Assembly (NCBI GenBank): GCA_030512295.1
Contig: JAULSR010000002.1
Location: 1,860,001-1,924,000, forward strand
Source: Bombardia bombarda
Taxonomy: Eukaryota; Ascomycota; Sordariomycetes; Sordariales; Lasiosphaeriaceae
Length of the DNA: 64,000 nt
Direction: 5' to 3'
Under the pieces are notes generated by a model. The model saw only the letters and a list, made by a program, of their open reading frames with translations. It searched no databases and had not been told where the DNA came from. Below, piece after piece: positions 12,253 through 23,863 of this stretch (positions within the stretch are counted from its first letter, which is position 1; every line of letters starts with the position of its first letter). The position numbers and the translations under genes are program-made.

Positions 12253-15200
12253 GGTGCCAGCGCTGAGGGGGGGTCAACGGCAGGATATTGCTTGGTATGC
12301 TGCGGATGTTGAAACTTCCATGCCGCGAGCCCGGCCCGTGGTCAACGACGGGCAACACGCGGCTTCATGTACATTGGAGGAGCAACAGTCAAGACAAGAC
12401 ACGGGGTTAGATGATAGGTCAGTGGGGGTCGGATCAGAATATTACTAGGAAACGGAGCAATGGGACGGAAGAGCATAAGAGTAGCAAGTAGGTGATTATT
12501 GAAAAAGAAAGAAAAGGAAGGCGCAAGAGGAAGGCGCAAGAGGAAGGCGCCAAAGCCGATCCGATCCAGCGATCCAAGAAAACAGGCCAGGCTGGATGGC
12601 CCTTGGCCCCTTGCTGTCTGCTTTTGGCATCATGGCCTTCCCTGCTTGTCCTGTTGCTAAGCTGGGTTGACCATCGGGAGCTACCCCGTAACCCGCTTCC
12701 AATGATCTGAGACGTCAAAGCAGAGAGAGGGAGGAGAGAGGGGAGAAGGGGGCTGGAGGGAGCGGGAGATGGCAGATTGGGAATTGGGAATTGGATTGAT
12801 TGGAAAGAGGTACATGAACCTGCAGTGCGCAGACGGTTGGACGGGCAGGTACTGATTACAGAGAGGAGGGGCCGCCGGCCTCCAGGCTCCTCCATGGAAC
12901 CATGGCGAGTGGGACGCCCCGGTGTGGTCGCGGTGGAGCGTGTGGTCAATTGGTTGGTCGGTCGGTCGGTCGGCAGACCTCACACCTTGCTTTCCATGCA
13001 GGATGCAGGCGTTGTAACTCTGTCTTCAGGTTCGAGAGAAAGCCAGGCGTGGAAGTGCTGGAAGTGCTGGAAGTGCGTCACTGAAGCAGGGTGCATTGTC
13101 TGCGTGCGCGACTCACGGTGGATGTACCTCGGACACGCAACCTGGCGGGGACGGTACATGAGCTGAATCGGGGATGGGGATGGTCTGATCCCTGCCACGA
13201 GAACCCCCTGGCGAGTTCTGACAGGCCGGGCTACCTAAGGTACCTACCACAGTACTTTGCAGTTTGCGCTACAGCCCGTATGGTGAAAACCGCACGGGCT
13301 GCACGCAGACAACGGCTGCAGCAAAGGTCAGGACTCAAATAAAGTTTTTTTATTACCGTTCTCGGGCACACAACTCGACCTGAAATCTTGAAGAGAGCTT
13401 CTAAATTACTGAGACAGGGTTAGTACCTTCCCGGGCTGCTATGATGGGTGATTTACCAACTCATCTGCGGAGTGGGTAAGCAATCTGGCCATATTAACAT
13501 TGACATCTTGGAAAGCGTAGCGCCATGTGGGAGATGTGAGCTGAAAAACCACTGTGGGTGGACTGTGGAGGTTAGCTGCCACTGCCTATGATTGATTCGG
13601 CACAGTCATCGCGGGCATCCGCAGGCAACGGAGGCAACAACGCAGACAATGCTGGCGACGCGGGCAGCGCAGTCCGAGCAGCCGCCGACCAATTATCCAG
13701 AGCAGCTCTTCCGAAGGCGGGCGTACATATGGTTTCAGATGTGAGCTTTCCTGACGATCCTCAGCCCTTCGCCAAGATAATACTGAGATACCGCACGGTA
13801 GCTGTCTCCCAAGGGGTAGTGGCACTTATATTCAATCTAAAACGGAATGAGGTGATACTATTCAGAGTCACTTTTTAGCTGACACTGCCCAGCGTTAGTA
13901 CAGATTTGTAAATCCTCTGCAAATGACCTCTACCATACCACAGTACATCATATGTCTAAATGTCGACCTATAGAAACGAAAGCCTGTTGTTTATTTCCCA
14001 CGCCGTGTGCGTCCTTGGGCGTCTTCTGGTGGCCTCGGTGGCTTCATCCACGATGCAGTCTCGACTTTTCGATCTGCGGTCCCGATGCTAGCCAACCAAC
14101 CAATTTCCGCTCTCCCCGGCCTGGCCAGCTAACGACTGAGCTACTGTGGTAATTTGACCGCCCATCGAGCCATCTCAAGGTTCTCACCTAGGTGGGCGGG
14201 TACGTATCTGACAAACCCCGCAATTGGCCGCTTGGTGCTCGCTGAGGCTACCGGCTGTGCTGAAAGCTCCACTGAATAGAGGACGTCATCCCTGCCAGGA
14301 TCTTGGTCTGATCACGCGCTAGTCGGAAATAATGATATGAAAATACTTCCATTGGCATCTCGAAGAAAAGCAGAGTTCATAGCCTCTTGAGCTTGCGCGT
14401 CTTGACACTGAAGCGGCTTAAACAAGATACAAGATGAATATCTCGACATCTTCGCCATCAAGACAGCTTTGGTGGCGAGGCTGGTTGAGGTGTTGTTACC
14501 CACATAAACTGGAAGCTCTTCGCACTATCTAAAGTGTCCTTATCTAGGCATATGCATCTCCCCCCACCCATCTTCATACGTGCGACTTGGTGATGCAATG
14601 TCACCCACCCTCGAGCTCTCTGCCTCTTCCCAGCCCGGGGCTCGCAACATTCAGAGCGGCAATAACGGATGCAGAATGGGTACAGATGGGGTGCATCGCG
14701 GACGCGCAGCGTAAAGCGAGACGCCAGTCTTTTTAGTTCAACCCAGACGCCTCACCAATCTCTGCCGCCGTCGTCTCCAGCACATCTGGTTCGAGCGGAA
14801 ACATCAGAACAACTTGACAGGACGGACTAGCGGTCAGGTAGCGAAAGAAAGCTCCAAATCTGCATATCACATTGCCCGCTCCAACGTTCAACGCTCAACG
14901 TTCAACGCTCAACGCTCACCACTCGGACTAACATAATAGGAACGTGCCGGGCTCTAGAGTCCGGCGTACTGCGTATTGAGTACTACACTACATATACATT
15001 ACATAGGTAAGGTACCCACTTGCAACACGCTCGGAACAGACGCACATAGCTGCAGGCTGAGAGGCAATAAGACGAGCGCGCCACGTGTGAGACACCTACC
15101 AACCATAAGCCCAGCCACCAAGATGCTCAAGATCTAACAATGATGCCATTGAGCCATCACGATTTCTGTATCTTTTCATGGAGCGCATTCAACTCCCTTG

Positions 15201-17207
15201 CTGGGTCTGCCGTTGGCGGCTGGCGGGCGAGGTTGCGAGGCCGCAAAGTTCTAATTATCTCGTCATATATAGACAGGCATAGAGCGAATCCTCCGCTGCA
15301 TCTGCTCCGGACCTGAAGATGAACTTCAGCGACGAATTGCATGGACGGATTAAATTACAATGGTATCGCGGGTCTCCACCTTGAATAACCCCCCACATGC
15401 CACCCCCCCAGCCAAGCTATCATTATTCACCAACCACCACGTCTGTCCAACATCACATCCGAATACCACACTGCATTTCCCGTTTCCAACTTGGCTGGGG
15501 TGGCTGGTGGCAGCAAAGCAAAATCTTGAAAAATCGGCCACACTGTCGGAATCCAAGAAAGCCGCAGTGGACAAGAAGGCCAACCTTGATTGGTCCCCAA
15601 CGGTTCAGAGCGAAACTCGGTTCGGGAGACGCATAAACTTGCGAGACACCAAGAGCCGCCGGCAAAAGTCGTCTCGAGACGTCAAGACGATACAGCTTTC
15701 CCTTAGCAGAAACGGGGCAAGCGTATCCATACGGGATGTGCATCTGCTACCAATCTGGCCTCTGCAGCCAACATTTCGACGCTTGTCTAACAACCTACTG
15801 TCCGCCTTGCCTCCGCTCTGTCTCCGACGTCCGTCCTTTCCAGCCTTATGATCCAGTCGAAGCTGGCGTTTCATTGCTCTTGGCTTGGCACCTAGCCTGT
15901 AGCTGACTTATTTTGACTCCGTAAGCACTGAGCTAAGCTGGCTGGCGCTCGCTCCAGGGTAAATTCGCGGGGTTAGAACACCGCAGTTTCGAAACCAGGA
16001 GTTCAGCTGAAACTTTTCCAAGCCCATGTTGCCAAGGCTTCGATCAAGATTCTAGTGTGCCGATACTGATTACGGATCCGTGGGTTCCTGATCACGCTTC
16101 TTTTCGTTTTTACCATCCCCTGCCTCCCCTCGATCGATCTCCCGACCGTCCACAGACGGACGACTATGCAAAACTCAGACGCCGGCCGTTTTTATGAATG
16201 GGGGTCTGGACCCGTCTAACTCATGTGCAGAGAGAGGTTGAGTGAAGCTGGCCGGCCGCTTTCAGTGCATGTATGCACGCCCCTCACATCTCGCGCCAAG
16301 TGGCCGATGAATCCAATACTTTGTGTGTGTCTTGAACATACAAATGTTGATCACGTACATAAAATCCGGAGATAATGAATGCAGATAGGGTCTCTCTTCT
16401 CACCCTTCGGATAATCCACAGGTCAACTTCCATCCACTCTCAAACAAGTGTTTATAAGACGTCTGTGGTACTATAAACACACCTATCGTCTGAAAAGCCA
16501 TTCACCCAAAGCTTTAAATGGCATGATGCGGGAAGAGTAGATGGTGACTGCTGATCATGGATTTGCGGCCAAAACCTCAATGAGCCCGGACAAGGTGCCA
16601 TGATAAGCCCCCTGACCAGCAGGTTAATCAAGTTCAATGACACCTTGGCTCTTTTTGAGTTGTAGATCTGGTATCCCGTGTGCCATCTATATATGGAACG
16701 AGCTGGTCGGTCAGCTTGGCTCCGGGATTGTGTCTTTGTTGACGACGAGTCTGAGACGGACACCAGTGCGGTCAAGACAGCTCACAGTTCATTACATATT
16801 GATTCCCAGGATCCGGGATCCTTCTCGATATGCACCAAAGCTGAGCACTTATTTTGTGAGACAGCGGCGAGCATGGCCGGTACCCAAGATACTGGCAGGC
16901 AAATATTTCCCGGAGGAGAGCAAAGCGCCATTTCTCATCTGTGGCAAGACATCAAGTTCCTTGTGCATTTAGTCATACTCTACAACGCCTTCTATTGCTC
17001 ATTGGCGGCGGATATCCGTTGTTCCAAAGCTCTTGCATGCGTATCTTGCGCAGCTGCAGCCGGTGAAGGAAAAGGGGTGTTAGGAACAAAAAGAAGCCGC
17101 GCTGCTTCACTACCTATGCTTTGTATTCTCCGACACCCCGCTACCGTGCTACCTCGACTCATGTCGTGACAAGATGGGTATTTCATCGAGGTATGCTGCT
17201 TAGGTAT
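12253..17207. other. Gene-poor stretch
   Basis: About 5 kb between the disordered-protein gene and the cupin. The first 700 bases are probably the promoter and leader of the disordered-protein gene (polypurine tracts at 12720-12770, TCGG repeats near 12957-12973). Short open frames up to 171 aa occur on both strands, but none shows a domain, a signal peptide or splice support. A short tandem repeat lies at about 14883-14917. TACCTA-type motifs lie near 13230 and 15006. Confidence 0.4.
14883..14917. repeat. Short tandem repeat (AACGTTC/AACGCTC)
   Basis: Four to five tandem copies of a heptamer alternating between caacgtt and caacgct types. No gene overlaps it. Confidence 0.7.
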
Positions 17208-17592
17208 TCACTCGCCAATCACATAAGTGCAGCCCTCTCTCCCAATCCAAACCTCATGAACTCGTCCAGCGTCCACATCAATGCGGCCCCCTACCCCGTA
17301 GGTCGTCTTCTCCACCTCCCCCTTGCTCCCTTCGGGCTGGATCTTGTCGTCGGGGTATGCGATAGTCAGCTCGCCCTTGAGAATCAGGTGGGTTGTGAGT
17401 CCACTGTGGGAGTGAGGAGGATAGTCTATAAGTCGCCCAGATAGCAAAGGGACAATGGTCGTTGGTCAGTCAGCGAGCTCTCATGGCATCTTAACAGTCG
17501 TACCTACGCGAACTGGGTCCATCGGTCCAAGTGAAGACGTGAGAGAAGCCCCAGGCTCGCACCTCGGCCTCGGCGTCTTTTCTCGATGCCAT
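17208..17592 (-). CDS. Small cupin-domain protein
   Basis: A two-exon gene of 100 aa. Exon 1 (17508-17592) starts MASRKDAEAE and is joined across an 82-nt intron (GTAGGT donor, CTGAC branch, TATAG acceptor) to exon 2 (17208-17425). The protein is essentially one type-2 cupin barrel. PPHSHSG carries the first two metal-ligand histidines, LKGELTI is the following strand, and VDAGRVHEVWIG supplies the later histidine of the second cupin motif. It is a short cytosolic protein with no signal peptide, known in fungi as an uncharacterised single-cupin family. The substrate is unknown. The histidines are consistent with a bound metal ion. Confidence 0.82.
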
Positions 17593-18422
17593 GATAGAGG
17601 TTGATAAGAACGCTGTTGCTCACGCTTGTTTGCCGGGTAAAATAAGTTGAGGTGGTGGCTGTCACTAGGCAACGTTACTAGGCGCGTGGGCGCTGACGGT
17701 AGAGTCGATTGGAATAAGTCTCTGTTTGTCTCTCTACGGTAGACACTGGTCTAGGGTTGGGGACAGAGAATGAAGACTTTGACGTTGGAATTGGAGAAAT
17801 GGTCTGGATGTGCGACCGCCCCGTTCCCCACGGGAACACCCGAGGCCGGCGAGGGGCCGGTGGAGGGGCCGGACCTACCGGCTGTGGAAATCCCTATCCG
17901 ACTCTCTGTGCTACGTCATCGTTTGTTGACCCTCCCCTGAGAATGCCATCTTCTAGGCCGTTGTCAATTCAAATCGATGTGGCTCCTCACTCTTTTGTAA
18001 ACTTGAACAGACATAGCCCTTTGGTACATAATGACAATAGTGAATGAGTATTATCAGTAATTTCGAGTCGCCTTGCTTTCTCGCCGTTTCTTTTGAATAA
18101 AAAGCAAAAAGCCCAACACCTGTATATAAAAAATATGAAAACTCTCGCCACAATGAGGTACACCCAGGTTGCAACACACAAGAGAACCAGGAGCTGAATA
18201 CGCGCGCACAATATTGTAGCCATCCATCCCACTGCTTGGTCCGGCCAGCATCTGGCCTCAGACACGGCGAGAATGGGAGCAAACCTGTAGGTAAAGCACG
18301 AATCAGCGACAGTGTGCCAAAGGACCTTCCAGACAATACGATGTCATTGAAGATACAGGACCAGGACGTCAATTAGACAAGAAGCGACAGAGGCTGGTTG
18401 GTAGGTTGGTGATCATACATAC

Positions 18423-19213
18423 CTATCTTCGAACCGTATCTTCATAGTTCGCCTCCATCTCCTCGATAGAAATAATGTTGAGAACATCTTTGGTCGATTC
18501 TGCATCCAGTGGTCCATCCCTGTTCTGCACAATGCACATCCGAAACCGGCCGTCATCAGAATGGAAAAAAGGATACTCGGGTCCGGCGATGGTAAGGAGA
18601 CCCGGCCCCCTGTTTCGCTGTCGTTTGTCGGACCGCCAGTTCACGTCGGCGATCCTTTTCATTTTTTACCATGTATCAGCAAGTGTTTCTCTTCTCAGTC
18701 ACCTTCAGTCATCTTCACTATCCCTTTCCCTTATAGTGGTAGTATCCCAACACAGTCCAGTTTAGGGGTATCCATATCTCTCAGCTTGGATGAACATTGA
18801 CGCGACTATCCGTCCCACCGGAAGAGAAAGGGCATTGATGGTAATAGACACACCTACCAGACTTCGGCATTCTGAAGCTGCGTCAGATTCACGATTGGCG
18901 CACTCTTTCTCCCACGCGTCAGGGGCTGGTCGCTCCGGAGCCAGACCTTGTCTTCACGATTGTTGAACCCGTTTGACTTGATGATCTTGCCATGGGCCTC
19001 GGAAGTTCCCCTGAAGATCTTGTACGGTTCAATATCCGATGTGGAGACCCATTGGACATGGTTATCACTGTCTCCGCCGTGCTCCCTGACGATGATTCTA
19101 TCAGGCTTGTCGGGCGAGGGGTCGTTGAAGTTGGTGGGAGATTCTAGAAATTCACAGGGGTTGGTGCCTCTGAGGACTTTGTATTGATAGCGGAAGACGT
19201 TGATCCTAAACAT
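18423..19213 (-). CDS. Uncharacterised 195-aa protein
   Basis: Proposed two-exon gene. Exon 1 (18858-19213) begins MFRINVFRYQYK and ends at a GTAGGT donor. Exon 2 (18423-18654) follows an AAAAG acceptor and ends shortly after an acidic segment. The joined frame is consistent in length (588 nt) and continues the protein without a stop. No signal peptide, membrane segment or known motif is recognised. The sequence is mixed polar with several aromatic residues and looks like a folded globular protein rather than low complexity. The weak point is the acceptor, which lacks a clear pyrimidine tract. I do not recognise the family and assign no function. Confidence 0.5.
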
Positions 19214-20311
19214 TGTGTAGGTGATGGCGTGTGAGAACAGACAAGCAGGCAGGCAGGCAGGCCTAGTCTTGTTAGCCGGCACATAAAAGAACAGCGACTC
19301 GTGTGATCTCATACCAGGCAAGACAGTCGATCAAGGTAGAAGCAGGACAGAGTTGATATCAGAAATCAAGAGAGAGGGATTCAAGAGAGAGGGATTCAAG
19401 CTCTGGGGTGCTCAACAAGGTTCTGCAATGGCTACCCTCCACTCGCCATGGGCTTGAAGAGGAACGATGAACATGTCAAGAAAGATGTAAGAAATACACA
19501 TCTCCATCCCCGCACGCGTCGGAAGGAAACTTATACGTAACATTCCCAGTGACCGTGACCATATCCAAGACAGGTATTACTATGGTGGGTGGTCTGATCC
19601 TGAGTTCCGCAGTCAGCCACACCAGACGCTAGGACATAAAAATCCGGCACGGTGTGCATGCGTGTGAATGTGATGAGGGGGCAGCAGCAAAAACAGACGA
19701 GCCGGCCCGCTATGGGATGAGCATGGCGTTGGCACCGGGGCTGAAACGAAACAGAAAAAAGAAAGACTTCCCCTCTGCTCGCTCTCTCCCCACCGTGCCG
19801 TCCCGAGAAATAAGCAAAGATAACAGCTCCAGTACGTACCCGAACAAGCCAAACCACTAAGGATGAAGGATGGGGTCAAGATAAACGCATGGGGTATTCA
19901 ATTGATCACCAAAAGCACACAGGTTTCGCATATGCAGTTGGTTGTAGACATGACTCTAATCTACGACACTTTTTCCGCCGCTTCAAAGTCCAAATAAAGG
20001 ACAAGATCAGCGTGCTAGTTCTGCTGTCAGGTGCAATGTCATACGAGAGGAAACATGACAGACAGACGGGTCCTGAACTAAAACAAAGGGTATCCTCCCT
20101 CTCCCCCACCGACCGACCATCTCTGAAGAAAAAGGACATGTAAACGTTGGCACCAAAAGTTGGATAGCAGTCCTGTTTGTTGGGGTGTTGTACGTATAAG
20201 TATGTATACACTCGGCGCCGTATTGACGCCATCACTATATTCGAAATCTGAGCGGAGGTTGGTTGTTGCTGGTATGTAAATGTTTTCGGTCTTTTGGTGT
20301 TGGTTTTCTTC
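19214..20311. other. Intergenic region
   Basis: About 1.1 kb between the uncharacterised gene and AIM11, probably its promoter plus the AIM11 3' untranslated region. A direct duplication of 'agagagggattcaag' occurs near 19370-19400. No gene is recognised. Confidence 0.4.
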
Positions 20312-20998
20312 TCATGGCTTCTTGTCTACGTCTGAAGACTCTGGCTGCGGCTGCTGCTGCTTCTCATCCTCCAGCCCCTGCGTCCCCATCACCTTGTACA
20401 CCCACGCGGCCACCTCCCGCTCTGCCTCCTCGTCCGTCGCACCGGCAGCGCCGTACAGCGAGGCCCGGGCCTTATGCCGGAGGTCGTCAAGCGACGACAC
20501 ATCCAGCGCCCACGCAGCGCCTCCAAACAGCATGATGAAGAAGCTCACGGTGTTGAGCGTCGCCAGGTTCAGGGCCTCGAGCGCGACCAAGGGCTCGCGG
20601 CCTGCCGCTGCCTGGGCAATTTGGCTCTCCTTGGCTGCCTGGCTGAAGTGGTTGGGTTGGTAGAATTGGATCCGCGACTTTCTGATGTGGCGGGCGACTG
20701 CGCGCCGCGAGAGGAGGATGGACATGGCGAGGAAGCCGGCGCCGCCGAAGAAGATGGATGCTTGCTTTATGGATCGCTCGGAGAAGAAGGAGCTGTCGAC
20801 AGGAGGGCCCAATTGCACTTGGCTGAGGGTGGTTGATGCTACTGATGACGGCGGTCGCGCCGCGGTAGTCGCTGGCCTGCTGATGGGGGACACTGGGGCT
20901 GCTGCATCGGCGGGGTATATAATTCGGGGTGGTGTCGCTGCTGCTGCTGCTGTCTTATTCGCCGGCTTTGAGCCAAATAGAAAGTCGAAGAGAACCAT
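20312..20998 (-). CDS. AIM11: AIM11-like mitochondrial membrane protein
   Basis: A single-exon gene of 228 aa matching the fungal Altered Inheritance of Mitochondria protein 11 family. An Ala/Pro-rich N-terminus is followed by the conserved core SFFSERSIKQASIFFGGAG. The first hydrophobic segment (about residues 90-110) is followed by RRAVARHIRKSRIQFYQPNHF. A second hydrophobic segment (about 160-178) and an acidic/Gln-rich tail complete the protein. The two membrane spans fit an inner-membrane protein of unknown molecular function. The start at 20998 is chosen because it begins the conserved MVLFDFLFG sequence; an upstream in-frame alternative adds 44 unlikely residues. It is divergent from the oxygenase gene and shares a 1-kb promoter region with it. 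Confidence 0.85.
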   Translation of the reverse strand: MVLFDFLFGSKPANKTAAAAATPPRIIYPADAAAPVSPISRPATTAARPPSSVASTTLSQVQLGPPVDSSFFSERSIKQASIFFGGAGFLAMSILLSRRAVARHIRKSRIQFYQPNHFSQAAKESQIAQAAAGREPLVALEALNLATLNTVSFFIMLFGGAAWALDVSSLDDLRHKARASLYGAAGATDEEAEREVAAWVYKVMGTQGLEDEKQQQPQPESSDVDKKP

Positions 20999-21534
20999 GG
21001 TGGGCCAATGATAGGTGGCAGGGGACGAAAAGTAGAGAGACCCGGCGAACGGGGCGCGAACAGGACGATGTGGTGGATGTTGTGGTTGTTGAACGACGCC
21101 CGAAAATGAACAACCTGCCAGGCCTGGCAAGGAAGATGATCGGACGTTAGTGCAACGGTAAGGTATGGATGCTAAATTAGGTACAATACAGCTACGCTAG
21201 CTGCAGTAAGCCTAAGCAAGGTGAAAGGCTGTGGACCGTGCGGGGCGTTCTCGAGGAAGTGCCCGCCTTGGCAGTGGACCGTTCAAACTGATGCGACTTT
21301 TATCCAGACTCTTGACAAAAGCGTACTGTCAACTTTGGGGGCTTTGCCACAGTGCTTGGGGTTCGTGAATGCCACCGAGTCCAAGCATTTTACAGTCGTA
21401 CAAGATGGAAGCATTGTCTCATTGGATTAATTATTTCGAAGCAGCCACAGGACACCTCGATCGGCTTTGGATTGGTAGAGTGGTGGGGCCACCCCCTAGG
21501 ATCATGAAAGCGGAGGCGGGGTAAGAGCTAGGTA

Positions 21535-21748
21535 CAGTGCCAGTCAATAAGTCTGGCCCCATGTGCGATTTACCACCACGTACGGCTACACCACGTACAA
21601 CTACACCACGTACAACTACACCACGTACAACTATCCCACGTACAACTACCCCATTTACAACTATTCCATTTAAATTATAAAAAGTTAAACTTAGGCACAA
21701 CATGTTAGGTGGTAAAATTAGGAAAGGGCCAGACTTTTTGACTCATAC
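21535..21748. mobile_element. MITE-like element with ~40-bp inverted repeats and TA flanks
   Basis: The left end (21535-21574) and right end (21709-21748) are inverted copies of each other. Both contain the core AGTC-AA-AAGTCTGGCCC and a second block around GGTGGTAAA. The element is bordered by TA on both sides (21533-21534 and 21749-21750), as expected for Tc1/mariner (pogo/Fot1-type) insertions. The interior carries no transposase frame, only a 15-bp tandem array and an AT-rich segment. It is therefore a non-autonomous element of about 214 bp. The family assignment rests on the TA target only. Confidence 0.65.
21576..21665. repeat. 15-bp tandem array inside the MITE
   Basis: Six tandem units of the type ccacgtacaactaca. 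They change stepwise from 'ccacg' to 'ccatt' starts toward the right end. Each of the first five units contains ACGT. Confidence 0.85.
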
Positions 21749-22020
21749 TATCTATACCTTACCTTAGGCCCCTAGACTACCTACTTTACCAGCTAGAAGC
21801 TGTCTCCACCACAAACCACTGTACCAATAGAAAGGAGCAACACCATTAGGTTTGAAGCACACTAGTGATACATGCGGTCTCACACATCTAGAACTACTTC
21901 TCCGGCCCAATTTGCTTCAGATCCAATCATTAACGGCAGAATTCGTTATCTCGACCTGTCATTTTCTGAGCTCCGAGCCAAGCCTCTGACAACTTCTTTT
22001 TAGTCAAGAGACAGACAGAA

Positions 22021-23397
22021 ATGGCCAAGGATAAGCGTTCAAAACAGGCAGCAGCTGCACCTCCACCTACTGCTACTGCTGCTGCTGCTGCTGCTGCAGT
22101 CAAAGCCACAACAACACCTCCTTCCTGGCCGCCATTCAAGCCCTCACTTCCCGTAGCCGACCTGAACCTCGAGTGTATTGTTCCCGACAAGATTGTTGTC
22201 TTGAGGTCCTTCTTCCCGCGCTCGCTGTGCAGAGACTACGTTTCCTATCTGCGAGGCCTGCCTCTCACCACCACCCCGGCAAACCCAAGCGTGGCGATGC
22301 CGTGAGGGTAAACGATCGCTTTCAGATCGACGACTATAGATTTGCCCATCGGTTATGGACAGAAACGGGGCTTAAGGACGCTGTTCTTGATCCTGAGGTG
22401 GCACATTTGTGGTTCGTTTGGCCGCCCTTTTCTGTCCACTTACATATGTATGTCTCCATCGAGAGATGAACAAGTACTCACAGACAGCCGTTGCTCCAAA
22501 AAAAAATAGGGGTGGAGAGGTTATTGGCCTCAACTCAAACATCAGGGTATATCGTTACTCGAAAGGCCAATACTTTGATGCTCACTGTAGGTTGTTAGCT
22601 CCTAGAATAATGTGTTGGTACACCATCTTGCCCATCTTTCTATGTCTTTCTTTCCTCTTTTCTCTTTTCTTATCTATTGCACCTCTGATATGTCTGTCTC
22701 TCTACCCCTCCCAATGACCCACGGGCCTTTGTATCGACACCAGTTGCCACAATCAGTCCAAAAAGGGAAGCACAGTGCCGTAAAAAAAAAAAATTGTCTC
22801 TGTCTTTCTTTTTTTTTTTTTTTTTCCTCACTTACATACTGCCGCCTTTTCCTGCCCACCATGCATGCATGCCACTCGCCTCTCCGACGCCATCCGCTAC
22901 ACAGCCCAGTTTACCTAACCAATGTCTACTCTTGTTTCTCATCTATTCCCCTCCTGATCTTCTCAGACCGACTAATCGCTATCAGATGACGACTCAAATA
23001 ACGTAACTGTGAGAACTGACGACGGCCAACAACAACCGCCACTACCGGGCAAGACAACATGGACCCTGCTGCTCTACCTCACCTCTTCTGCCGAGGGCTG
23101 CGTCGGTGGGGAGACCGTCTTCTATCCTCACGACAAGCGGTCGGCCCGCGAGGAGATACCCGTCAGTATTGAGACTGGTATGCTGCTGCTGCACAAACAT
23201 GGCCACGACTGCATGTTGGTGAGTTCACACTTTCTCTCTCCCTCTCTAGGCATCCATCCATTCCTACACCTTGCATTTTTGCTGTGAAATGACCCGCTAG
23301 CTGACATTGGCTTGGGTTGTCTCCTCAGCACGAGGGTCGAGAGGTTACGGCAGGCGAGAAGTGGGTGCTCAGAACCGACTTATGCGTCAAAAGATGA
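22021..23397 (+). CDS. 2OG-Fe(II) oxygenase (prolyl 4-hydroxylase-like)
   Basis: Predicted non-haem iron, 2-oxoglutarate-dependent dioxygenase of about 256 aa in four exons: 22021-22411, 22510-22586, 22986-23218 and 23329-23397. The Ala/Pro-rich start is followed by the P4Hc-type fold. The iron-binding HxD is formed across the second intron (FDAH | YDD). GGETVFYPH follows, and the third iron ligand and the 2-oxoglutarate site fit HGHDCMLHEG...GEKWVLRTD in the last two exons. Intron 2 is unusually long (399 nt) and contains a T18 run. Exon 1 breaks frame at the four-C run 22274-22277; one extra C restores a conserved stretch ending RGDAVRVNDRF. There is no signal peptide, so it is probably cytosolic or nuclear. 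The substrate is unknown; related fungal proteins are annotated only as oxidoreductases. Confidence 0.82.
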
Positions 23398-23863
23398 AGG
23401 ATTTCTTGGTATGAGACTGGGCATACAATAGACATGTATACTACCTCCAACGTTGGTGATATTTGGATACCCCTACGTGGTATAACATAATAGCGAAACG
23501 AACCATGCTGAAGAATATTTTGCCAAAACATCACCATTTACCGCTATCTAAGTCTACGCTTATAATGCTGGGTGTCTATCTCATCAATCCCCCCAAGTAT
23601 CCGCTCTCCCCACAACTCCAGATAGTAGGTGTCTCGACGCCAGATATGAACTATATAATCCTCGCTGATATATCAAAAACAAAACTGCCAAAATGATCGC
23701 TAGAGAAAAGCCGAAGAGCAAATAATTTGCAGCCAACGGAAAAAAGAAAACACTTCACCCACTCTCGCTACCATCCCCTCTCCGCTTATACCCCCTCTCC
23801 AATCTATTTCGCTGTCCTCGACAAATGCTCGCGTGTGCAGTAAGTATATGAATATCCACAGCT

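Larger units (their letters stand above)
20999..22020. promoter_or_regulatory. Divergent promoter region (AIM11 / 2OG oxygenase)
   Basis: About 1 kb separating two genes transcribed away from each other. It must hold both promoters and contains the MITE-like element at 21535-21748. No specific operator can be assigned from the sequence. Confidence 0.5.

Noticed and set aside
12434..12949. 171-aa minus-strand open frame upstream of the disordered-protein gene
   Set aside because: Low-complexity Ser/Pro/Leu sequence from polypurine/polypyrimidine tracts in a likely promoter and leader; no splice or domain support.
13588..13878. 96-aa plus-strand open frame with Ala/Asn/Gly-rich start
   Set aside because: No domain, no supporting splice sites and no clear upstream context.
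17953..18372. 139-aa minus-strand open frame with hydrophobic stretches
   Set aside because: Lies directly 3' of the uncharacterised gene, probably in its untranslated region; no start context or homologous motif recognised.
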